Source: Oryzias latipes (lineage: Eukaryota; Chordata; Actinopteri; Beloniformes; Adrianichthyidae). Taken from it: a stretch of DNA of 64,000 nt. Numbering within the stretch: the first letter of the stretch is position 1; every line of letters begins with the position of its first letter. A model generated the notes under the pieces. That model saw nothing but the letters and a program-made list of their open reading frames with translations. It had not been told where the DNA came from and made no database searches. Where the stretch lies: assembly GCF_002234675.1 (NCBI RefSeq), contig NC_019877.2, positions 1,625,541 to 1,689,540 on the forward strand. The letters run 5' to 3'. The translations under genes and the position numbers were made by a program. This document shows, piece after piece, positions 10,257-20,900 of this stretch.

Positions 10257-13034
10257 ATGGGCTGCAGCTGGAGGTGGCAGCTCTCCCGGGCGATGCGGCT
10301 GTCCCTGCGCTGGTGCCGGCCGCAGAGGGGCGCCCGGGCCGGCGGGGGCAAGGCGGGGGTGGGGGGCAGGCTGTGGGAGCTGTGGACCTACACCAGGCTG
10401 CTGCTGCGCTCGCTGTACTTCAACAGCCTCGCCGACTCCGACACGCTGCTGGACTGTGCTTTCGAGCCCATCTACTGGATCGTGGACAACGTGACCCGCT
10501 GGTTCGGAGTGGTATGTCCCCCCCCCCCCCCCCCCCTTCATCCCCGTGCACGTTGTCCATCCTCACCCGCCGCTCCTCCCCCAGGTGTTTGTCTGCCTCG
10601 TGGTCCTGCTGACGACCTCCGTGGTGGTCATCGTCTACATCTTCGTCCTCCCCACCGTCTTCAGGACTTACTCCGCCTTCTGGACCGTCTGGCACTTTGG
10701 CTGCGGTCACTGGCTGCTCGTCATGCTGGCCTTCCACTACTACAAGGCCACCGTCACCCCCCCAGGACACCCACCCAAGGTACCGGACTGAGACGTCCCC
10801 CCACGGTCACGGCTGTTTGTGCTGATGTTCCTCTTTTCTTTCTTGAAGAATCAAAAACAGGAATTTGTAGCTTCCAGAGGTTTTAACGTGTTTACTTTGT
10901 TATTTAAAAAAGACGTTTTTCTCCTAAAATGATCAAACTACAAACATCTATCTTGTCTTTTCTTTTGTTTTAAAGTCTTGCTTTTGAATGAATGTTCAAG
11001 AAACAGCAGCTAATCTTATTTTCTGTCAGGTTTGAGGACAAAAATAAGCTCAATGTTTTCAGCTGCAACAGAAAAACACTTAGAAAAATAATTTTATTTT
11101 TATAAATCTCCATAGCAACCATTTCATTTTTCGGTCACCTGATGTTGGCAAACAGATCGATGTCGTTTTTAGAACGATCGGCAAAAGTAAATTTTTGGAT
11201 TTCTTTGGCAACGGAGGTTTTTTGGTTAACTCCGCCCACATTCCTGATGCGTTCATAATGACTGTTGAATTGTTTTGTTAAAGTTTCCCCAATATTCCTA
11301 TTAAAAAATCTTTGACCAACAGGGAAACGCCACTTTTGCGAGCTCCATATAACATGGACAAACTTTTAATTCCAACATTTTTTACAAGTAGCTTCCCAAC
11401 GATATACAAGTTTTTTTTTTTATTTATTTAAGATAGCAGCCTCTTCCCAAGGTCAAAGGTCAGCAAAACTTTGGTTGTAAATGTGAAGTTTTCTCTTCCC
11501 GTTTTGTGAGAAATTGCGAAAACTGCCAAATTTCAGACTACCAACCTGTAGGTCCTGTGGCCATCCCATAATATTTTCTTATTTTTTTGAGCCCCGTAAC
11601 AGATTTGGTTTCATTCCTTTTCTTGGCTGTTTCTCCTGCTGTGATGTCATCATACTTTTGGGGGGAGGGTGGTTTACTATACCCAGAATTCATTTCTGCC
11701 GGGTCCTAGGTGTGTGCTGACGTCAGATGCTATTTTAACCGTAAACTGACCTTAAATCAGGCGAAGCACATGACTTCATGACCTCAGGTCGTTCTTTCGT
11801 CTGCGTTCCAGAACCAGCAGGGCCTTCCCTCCGTCTCCATCTGTAAGAAATGCATCGTCCCCAAACCTGCACGGACGCACCACTGCAGCATCTGCAACAC
11901 GTAAGCCCGCTCAGCCCGGCCGGGTCGGCGCGTTCCTTCGCCGTCACCCATGTCTGCTGTTCTTGTGTTCCAGCTGCGTTTTGAAGATGGACCATCACTG
12001 CCGTATCCTTTAGAACGCAGACGGAGGTCGCCTCTCCGCCTCTGTCGCTCCTTCCTTAACCGGCTCCGCCCCCAGCCTGGCTGAACAACTGCGTGGGCCA
12101 CTTCAACCACCGCTACTTCTTCTCCTTCTGCCTCTACATGACGCTGGGCTGCGTCTACTGCAGCGTCAGCAGCAGGAACCTGTTTCTGGAGGCCTACAGC
12201 GCCGTGGAGGTAAGGCCGCCGACCTCTGCTGACCTCTGCGGGGCTTTGCTGCAGCTCAGGTGGCAAACGAGAAACCGCAGACATGAAAGCCATCCTCTGC
12301 TCTCCAAAGTAAATAACTCAAGTTCCCATGATGCCTCTGTCTGCCTCAGTCCTACTATCAGACGGCGCCGCCAGAGTACAGCTTCAGGGAAAGCTCCGCT
12401 CACAAGTGCATCATCTTCCTCTGGGTTCTGACCAGGTGAGCATCACTGACGACGCAGAAAAACCCTCCGACTGTAGCTCTGTGCGAGCCGCCGTTTACCC
12501 GCAATCCTCCTGCAGCTCAGTGGCGGTAGCTCTGGGGGGGCTGACGCTGTGGCACGCCACGCTCATCAGCAGAGGGGAGACCAGCGTGGAGCGGCACATC
12601 AACCGGAAGGAGACCAAGCGACTGCGGCAACAAGGAAAGGTGAGGTTTCGGTCCTCGGGAAGGGCGGAGCTCCAGTGGTCGCCGTGGAAACGCTGAACCT
12701 CGTCTGGATTCAGCTGAAGGAGAGGCAGATGCAGTTCGGGGGAACCTTCATGTTTGTTTTCCGCTCAGGTGTTCAGGAATCCATATCACCACGGCAGAAT
12801 CGACAACTGGAAGCTGCTGCTGGGCGTGGAAACGCCGAGGTGAGTTCAGCCGGGGTCACCGCAGACCCTTCAGCTGCTTCCGCCACCAAGCGGGATCCGC
12901 CTGACCCCGACTCTGCCGCTCTCCTCAGTCACTGGCTCACGCGGGTCCTCCTGCCCTCCAGCCACCCTCCCCGGGGAGACGGGATGGCGTGGGAGTGCGT
13001 CTACGGCAGGAGGGAGGAGCTCCTCGCCGTCTGA
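10257..13034 (+). CDS. zdhhc16: ZDHHC16 palmitoyltransferase (Aph2)
   Basis: Multi-pass ER/Golgi S-acyltransferase of the DHHC family. Exons: 10257-10511, 10585-10779, 11812-11900, 11974-12002, 12076-12209, 12350-12435, 12516-12639, 12769-12839, 12929-13034; all junction phases fit, giving 362 residues (human 377). Visible blocks are FEPIYWIVDNVTRWFGVV, two hydrophobic segments in exon 2, the Cys-rich SICKKCIVPKPARTHHCSIC and KMDHHC|PWLNNCVGH, with the Cys of DHHC as the expected acyl acceptor. The TLWHATLISRGETSVERHIN tract and HWLTRVLLPSSH near the C-terminus match human. It lacks the roughly 16-residue insert (KMKQLDKNK region) of the longest human isoform. The start is uncertain: in-frame ATGs lie at 10107 (through a GT repeat), 10257 and 10293; 10257 best fits the human N-terminal length. 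Confidence 0.95.
10514..10539. repeat. poly-C run at the start of zdhhc16 intron 1
   Basis: Homopolymer C run directly after the donor GTATGT, in an intron of only 73 bp. Its length is prone to sequencing error. Confidence 0.85.
11100..11585 (-). repeat. interspersed repeat family A, copy 2
   Basis: Reverse-strand copy within zdhhc16 intron 2. It shows the complement of ATGGTTGCTATGGAGA (near 11110), of the GTGGGCGGAGTTAACC block (near 11230), of CTTTGACCTTGGGAAGAGG (near 11450) and of ATTATGGGATGGCC (near 11570). Confidence 0.65.
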
Positions 13035-13264
13035 GCTGCGTCCGCAGAGACTTCGATGCTGCGGGCCGGCATCCGCCCACAAGCGTCTGCTTCCCCATCT
13101 GTCTTTTAATGTACGGTAAACGTGAGAGGTCGGCTCCATCCAGGAATTCACACATTAGCAGTGAAACACTTCAGATTACAGATTAAGATAGCTAGGGATG
13201 GAGGAGGTTCTTCAAAGAAAACGCAGGTGAATCGATAAGATACCTGACTTCTTCAGTTCTCTTG

Positions 13265-13362
13265 TTATCAGACACGGTTGTGTTTGTGTCACATACATGA
13301 CATGTTTCGACGTCCGTCGAAACATGTCATGTATGTGACACAAACACAACCGTGTCTGATAA
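13265..13362. repeat. perfect palindrome, 48-bp arms, 2-nt loop, probably in the zdhhc16 3' UTR
   Basis: Arms 13265-13312 and 13315-13362 are exact reverse complements around TC. It lies 231 bp past the zdhhc16 stop and before the first good AATAAA (13539), so it is probably transcribed in the 3' UTR. Confidence 0.92.
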
Positions 13363-13538
13363 TAGAAGAACCTATGAAAAAGTCACAACAGGACATTTAG
13401 AAACCGCTTTCTGATGAAAACAAACGTCAACTACATAGAAAAATCCCTCATTTCTTCATTGATCTCAACCAGAATAAGGTGCATAAAAACAAAGTTTGGG
13501 TATTTTTGTGCCGTAAACAACGTCCATCTATTTTGGTA

Positions 13539-13544
13539 AATAAA
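13539..13544 (+). terminator. zdhhc16: probable zdhhc16 polyadenylation signal
   Basis: First AATAAA after the zdhhc16 stop, giving a 3' UTR of about 0.5 kb. It is not confirmed by transcript data. Confidence 0.45.
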
Positions 13545-14784
13545 GAGCATGAATCTGATCTTTAGGGTATAAAAGTTTCTTATGGGACCGTATTTAAAAT
13601 AGTGATATTGAAGGACGTGTCCACCTGCTGGCAGTGAAGGGAACTGCAGTGTTTGTTTACATGCTGAGGCCACATGGTGCCGTTTGATGGTTTTGACCTG
13701 TTCTTGGTGCCAAAGAGGGACATTTATTTCTAAACCTTTCATCTCTGGAGTTTGGTTTAAAAAAATGTTGGGGAGGGTGTCTAATTGAGTCATTTTTCTA
13801 GTTTCATGGCTAACTCTGATTAATAGAACCGGTAAAATAAAATAAAACCTGGTACTGTGAAAAAAAAAAATCATTTGTGGTTGCCATAGCAACAGATGTG
13901 ACGAATCAGAGCTGCGCTCTTTTCCTTTTTTGGATTAAACTGTTTCTTCTAAATCTGCTTTTGTCTCCATTTTCTGATTGAAAAAACAAAACAAAAACAT
14001 TCTTTCAGTTTGAACTCAGAGGATAATTTTTTTAATATCTTCAAACGTTAAACACCCGGGCTCAAAAACTGCTCAAGTGACCCCACTTTGACCTCAGGAG
14101 GTCAGAAGTCTGAGCAGAAAACGAGGCCAACATCGGCTTCCAACGCGATCGACATCCGTCACAAAAATGCTTCAAGATGCTGAGATGTCCGCCGGGTCCC
14201 TGAACGCAACACTCAATACACTCAGACTGCAGCATCCTGACGAGCATCCCTGCAGGTCGTCCACTGAACACGTGTTCAACGCTTATGACATTCCTTCAAA
14301 ATAAAACAATACTTAAGGTAAATGTTTGCATAAAGCAGGACTTTCCTCCGTTTCAGAAAACTGACTTTTACTCTTCGTAAAAGTTTTTGGTTGGTTCAAA
14401 GTTTCACAGTCAAATTTCTGCTGACGCCAAACAAAAATAATGTTCTTATTTCACATTTTTCAAAGTAAAAGTCTCATTCCAAGTACAAATGTCCAGAAAG
14501 TGAAACAAAAAAAAAAGGCAGCATATTTGTAAATAAAGTTAATTCAAAAATGCATAGGAAGTGATTCAAAGTTCAGTTTTTGTAACATCAGCCTATAGGA
14601 GTTGAAGCCACGCCCACCTTAGGCCATAAAAATACATTTGTCAAACTTTCCTATCTTTGTTCACTGTAAAAAAATTCAGTTTTAATATCTTACTTTTAAC
14701 CAACTAAGTATTTTATTATTTTTACATTTCATAATAAAAGGAAAATGTTTATACAACCAAAAAAAAAAGTCTTTAAAAACCATC

Positions 14785-14790
14785 TTTATT
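14785..14790 (-). terminator. mms19: probable mms19 polyadenylation signal
   Basis: AATAAA on the minus strand, 183 nt downstream of the mms19 stop in its short last exon. Confidence 0.5.
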
Positions 14791-14972
14791 CGCGTAAAAG
14801 CTTTTGTTTTTGTAAGTCAACGGTGTCACTTCCTGTCTATCAGTTTGGGGTTTTTTGTTTGTCAAAGCAGAAAATAAAAAAACAGGAAAAAATGTAGACG
14901 AGGAAGAAGACGGAGCGGCGCTGAGACTTGGTCCTGACGCTCCTTCCGGGTTGGTGCTTCGTCGGTGCAGCA

Positions 14973-17900
14973 TCATCTTCCTCCAGGACTTCCTATGAGG
15001 AACCTTTAAGCAGAAAGACAAAGATTCAACAAAAGAAGGAACATCTGCAGGGAGCGTCATGTCCAAAAATAAAGACTTCCTTCACTTCCTCTGAAACGCA
15101 CCAGCATAATTTGGATATTTTCAAAATAAAAGCAGATCCCATGTCTTATTTCTACTTTAGGTTCAGCGACAAGCTGATAAAATATTTCAGACAAAACATC
15201 TAAACAAGAACTGGGATGATAATCTGGATTAGCCTGATGGAGCTCCAGGCTGTTTTCTGGATTTTTATTGGATGTCGGTCCATGAAAAGCGGGATTTTAA
15301 CAGTACATCTTCATCAGAGGAGGTTTGACATCAACATGTCAGATCAACAAAAGCAGCAGTTTACGCCTAAAGCGTTTGTCTGGAAATATCTCCCAACAGC
15401 TCTTCTTCAGAGTTTAATGTTCTGGATCAAAGGAGAATGTGGGCGTGGCTGAGCGGCAGATGTCTCCTCCTCCTCCTCCTCACCATTCTCCTCGCGCCTG
15501 GACCGCTTCTCTCCTCACCAGCCGCTTCCTGTCGTCCAGCGGTGGGGCCAGCGCTCGCAGCACCCGCGCCCGAAACGGCAACACCTGAACACAACGACGG
15601 CCGTTACACAGTTCTTTAAAGATCCGCGGAGACGCACAGGTGCGCCCGTACCTGGTGGGTCGGGAGGAGCGACAGGGCGCGGACGCATCGCAGGGAAGAC
15701 ATTCGCACTTCCTGCAAAAAAACAAACACAGCTCAAATGTCACCGCCACAAACCCAGAAACTCAAAAAGTGGACATACGATGATGACATCACAGCGGGAG
15801 AAACCCTCCAAAAAACAACTGGGGCTACAGAAAACATCCACTATGGAAACCCAAACAGTTTAAACTATTATGGGATGGCCACACAACATACGGGAAATGT
15901 GGGAATCTTTACAAAATGTCACCCATGCCACCAGGTTAAGTCTACAGCCATCACCAAAGTTGACCTTTGACCTCAGGAGGAGGTCGCCATCTACAATTAA
16001 AAAAAAAAAAAAGACTTTATTTAGGCTCCTCCCAGGTGACTCCTAACTCGTTGGGAAAATTGTTGATTTTAAAAGTTTTAGCGTTTGAACGGCGTTAGCG
16101 TGGCGAACTAGCAAACGTGTTGTTTCACTGTTGCTAACATAGTTTTTAAACCAGAATATTGTGAAAATGTAATCCATGAATACTTGGCTCCAGCTGAACA
16201 AAGCAATACGTCACACGACATGTGGGCGGGGTTAACATAAAACCTCTGTCGCCAAGGAAATCCAAAAATGTACTTTTGCAGATTCTTCTAGAACTGACGT
16301 AGATCTGTTCGCCCCCTTCAGACGATCAAAAAATAAAATGGTTGCTATGGAGACGAAATCAACAGAAAAGGCGCCATTTTGGAAATAGTGTTTTTTTTCT
16401 TAGATTTGTCACATGCCTCTCTGAGCGGGGCAGAAGGGTAAAGTGAGGGGCATGTAGCAGCCACTCAGCCAGTACCTTTAATATAACCTTGGTTCTTTAC
16501 AGATAAACATTTGGTTGTAACCCGGACAGCAGATCCATCCACAGCTTTTATAAATCTGTGATCAATGGAAATCAGTGGAATTGATTTTTAAACCGGCAGC
16601 GTCTAGAACATTTGATCGGTTGCAGGTTTCATCTCTTTAAAGGCGCCTGACGTTTCACAGAAACTCTGAGGGTTTTCATGACAGTCCAGAAAACCGTGGT
16701 GGCTTCTGGGTAATATCTCTGGCTCCCAGCCATCGTCTTGGATTCTCATGAAGGGTCTGAACCCTAAAAGTGCTTTTTACATGAAAACCAAACCGTCTGC
16801 CGAGCAGCCGCTGCAGACGGCGACTGACCATGGCGGGGCTGCAGACGAGGGCCAGCAGGCGGCCCACCACGGCCTCCAGCTGCTGCAGGAGAACCGGGGG
16901 GGGGCTGGCGATGACGGGCTCCAGGCAGGACAGGGTGGACAGCTGCACCCCCTGATCGGGACACGTCAGCGCCTCCAGCAGCAGCGACAGTAACTGTGGG
17001 GAGGGGGCGGAGTCATTTCCTGCAATCCCTCCTCTTTGGCGGCGTTTGGGGGTAAAACTCACCGCCGGCAGCTCGGCGACCTGGACCTGCTTCGGCAGCT
17101 TGTTCACGATGTTGGACAGCGCCTTCAGGTAGTTGGGTTTCTTCTCTGCTCAGGAGGAATAAACACTTTGTTCACAAACACAAACACACACTTTCCTTTT
17201 GTTTGGGACCTGCTGGGCGGTCGGCGCCACCTTGAGGAGCGGCGTTGAATCCCTGCACCAGCTTGGCGGAGTTCTCGCTGAAGAAGCGCTGGCGGTACAT
17301 GAGGCGCACGTCGGCGTGGCAGCCGCGGTTCAGGACGTCTGGGGAGTCGCTCATGAGCAGCAGGAAGGCATCCGCCGCCGGCGCTCCCAGGTCGGCGTCG
17401 TCCAGCAGAGAAAAGAGCTGCGGGGCGGCAGAGCGCAGGATGAGACGGCGCCGGGCGCGTGAAAGCCGAACGGTCGGTGGAGCCTCACCTGGTCAGTCAG
17501 GGCGGCGGACAGGGGGTGGTACCGCAGCAGCAGAGCCTTGGCAACCTGCGGACAAGAGCATCATCATCAGTCCACCTTAAACTGTTTTCTGAAGTTCAGT
17601 TCCTGCAGATCTGCTGCAGGAACACATCTAGGTCCCACCCAGACGAGCAGCGTGAAGGCCTGCATGCGCAGCGGCGAGGAGGAGTCCAGCTCGCCGCAGA
17701 TCCTCCGCCTCGTCCTCTGGATCAGGCCGTCCAGGGCGTCGCCTGCAGGAGAACATGGCAGCTTTCAGGCCCCCACGCAGAGACGGACTGCAGTCAGGAT
17801 TTCAGTTCCCACAAACCCTCAGGGCTTTTGTTGACCAGGCCGGCGAAGCATTTAGCCGCCGCCGTGTAGGACGGCGGGTGGCGGCAGGTGCAGCTCATCT

Positions 17901-20900
17901 CCTCCAGGCGTGACAGCAGCTCCTCTGTGCGTGGAACCTCCACCTGAAACGCAGGCGGCAGCGACTTCAGGACGCAGAGCCGCAGACCGTCAGTGGACGT
18001 GTGTGTGGGGGGGGGGACTCACGCCGCGGGGCAGCGAGCAGACGCAGCCCATGAGCAGACAGACCAGCTGAGAGCGCCGCCACGAGACCTCAGGCTGCTT
18101 CTGCAGACGTGGATCCTCAACCTGCAGCAGCTGGAGGTGCGACGGGAAGGAGTTCTCCGGCAGGAAGGAGACGTCGCCATCCAGGAAGAGCGAGATCGCC
18201 CTGGACGCCGTCCGTGCCGCCAGCCTGAGGAACACGCCGCATTTGACAGAGGAACTCACGAAGAAGCAGACATTCAAACCGGGAGGGACTAACGTCGGCT
18301 GGAGTCTGGAGCAGGAAGTACTGATGACAGGAACCACCGCCGACAGGAAGTCCTCCTGCACCAGCGGGCCGCCGGAGGAGCCCTCCTCTGCAGAACACAC
18401 AGGTCAAAGCGGATCGGAACCCGGACCGCCGGCTATCTGATGACGCAGCTCACCCTGCAGGGCCGCCTTCAGCACCAGCGACAGCAGGCGAGGGATGATG
18501 ACATCATGGAAGCAAGTTCCCGCCTCCTCGGTGTCCTGGACGCGCTCGGCGATCCTCTGCAGACTGCGGCACGCCAGCACCGCCTCCTCCAGGGAAAACC
18601 CACCTGGAAGCATCGAGCAGCACCACGCCGACGGCCGATTTCCTCTCACATTCATTTACAAAACCATTTTAAAATGTTATCTTTTGTTTGTCTTTTAGGA
18701 AGTTGGGGGTCTTTAAAGGTTCTGGATCTTTTAGCGGCTTGTATCTGTTTGTCCTCATGAACATTTTTGACCAAAGCAGCTTCCGTAGGACGTATTTTCA
18801 GACCCACAAACAGACCAAATCTCTAATTTTCTGTTTTTATGTCTTTTTTAGCTTCACTTTGGAAGAGAAGAAACTTTATTTTCAAAGAAGTTTTCTGACA
18901 TTTTTAAAATTAGAAAATCAAACCACCGTAAGGATTCCAACAGGACCAAATTTCTGGGAATTGCACCTGTGAGCGCCGATTTGAGGACCTCAAGGAGGAC
19001 GGGCGTGCTCGCCTGGACGACGCTGGGCTGCGTGGAAACGGCTGCCAGAGCAGACAAACACCGCCGACGCAGTGCATGATGGGAATGCTGCTGCGGAGCT
19101 TCTCTGCCATCTTGGATTGAGGGGAGAGTTGACGGATTTTAAATTGAAAACGTTTGTTCTGCGAAGGAGCTTCTCACCGGAAAACATCTCCTCCTTCAGT
19201 CTGGGGATCAGTCGGGTGACGAAGGCCGCAGGGTGCAGCTCCGCTAGGACTCCTGCACACTCCACCACAGCCACGCTGCAGGACAGGAGGCAGACGTGAA
19301 GCGGAAAGCACGCCGCACGCGGCCACAGGAAAAGGCGGGAAACGCTGACCTGACTCTGCCGTCGTCCTCCGTCAGCAGCAGGCGGGTCAGATGATCCGCC
19401 GCCAGCTGGACGTCCGACTCCAGCAGCAGACCTGAGCGGCACAGAAGACCTTCCTGATGTGGACCGATCAGCTGGAAGGTTCGAGCGCCGCTCGCCTCTT
19501 ACCCGTTTGCTGAGCCAGCGAGGCCAGCAGAGCCGTGGCGGCGATCTGCAGGCTGCCGTCGCTCTCTGAGAGAGCAGAGAACGCCACGCCGCACAGATCT
19601 GCTCTGTGGGCGGAGAGCGCGCCATCGTCTGCAAACGGGAGGAGCAGAACTTTTTACTTCCCCGTCACGTGACCGACTTCTGCGGGACGGTCCACTCACC
19701 GTCCTCGGTGGAGGGGCTGCTCTTTACCGACTGGACAAGGCGCTGCAACACCTCCAGTAGCGTGCGCCTCTGGGAGCACTGCGGCGGGAAAAGAAGATCA
19801 AACCCTCACCAATGAGACCTGAAAGGACCCAGTACTACTGATAACAGTCGCCATGGCAACGTCACCAACGTAAAAAAGTTTATACTTAGACTTAATTTAG
19901 GAATATGTTTGTTTGTTTTTACTTCTGGGGCTGATAATGCAATTCTAGGCTTTGCATCCCTGTTGCCACGGCAACACAAACTAACATCCAGACGGTGTGG
20001 AGAGTGAGGGGCTTTTCTAAGCCACATCCTGGTGGTTAAGATGACGGGCTCGGACTCTTCTCACCTGCGTTTTGCCGTTGTACTGCTCCGTCAGGGAGGG
20101 CAGGACGGCGGCCGTTATGACGCGGCTCGCCCTGTAGGAGGCGCCGCAGCAGGCCTGGAGCAGCTTGGCGGCGGGCCACACCAGCTTCAGGTCCGGCTCA
20201 CGGAGGTGATGCTCACAGTCTGGAGGCAGAAATTAAACTTTAGTCATAAAAGAATCGAACAAAAAAAGTTCAAATAAAACTTTATTTATAAAGGTCTGAC
20301 AACACCTCAAATAAATAACTAAATAGTCCGCCACAAACGCAGATCTAACAAACAAAAAAGAGACGGTCCATGAAATCAACCAGAAATCTAAAAGTTAACA
20401 GAAACTTTAGAAAGTGTCAAATTTACTTCAAATCAAAGCTAAAACAAAAAATGTTAGAAAGTTCAGGAAGTTCCGCAGGCGAGGCCCACGGCGCCGGAAT
20501 GAGGCCTCGCCACAAGACGTCAGCACAGTTTGACGTCATTTTTATAAATAAAGAACTCAGGTAAATTCAATTTCTGCATTAACTTTGGAAAAACCTTTTT
20601 CTGCTGTAGAAACAGTTTTAGATCACATCTATTCTGTTGGTTCGTTCCAAAGGACAAACCGTTGTGTTGAACATTCAGCCGTTTCTCTGAGCTCAACATT
20701 CGGTTTCATCCGGAGGAAACAGAACCGAGCGGGTCTTTTTGGACCCCTTCTGGTTTGTTTAGAGAACCGGTTCAGCTCTGTGCTTTTAGATTTGTTATAC
20801 TGAAAGTCAACATGTGTTTCTCAGCAGCCTGTGTTCAAACAGGTTTCCCCCCCCCCCCACACACACACACGCACACACACCCTCACACCCCCCCCCCCCC

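Larger units (their letters stand above)
13035..14972. other. convergent intergenic region zdhhc16 / mms19
   Basis: Holds both 3' UTRs. AATAAA at 13539-13544 (plus) fits zdhhc16, and TTTATT at 14785-14790 (AATAAA on minus) fits mms19, 183 nt past its stop. A 98-bp snap-back lies at 13265-13362. No other gene was recognised. Confidence 0.6.

Noticed and set aside
14265-14278. TGAACACGTGTTCA palindrome as a steroid-receptor element
   Set aside because: The spacer between GAACA and TGTTC is 2 nt, not the 3 nt such elements need.
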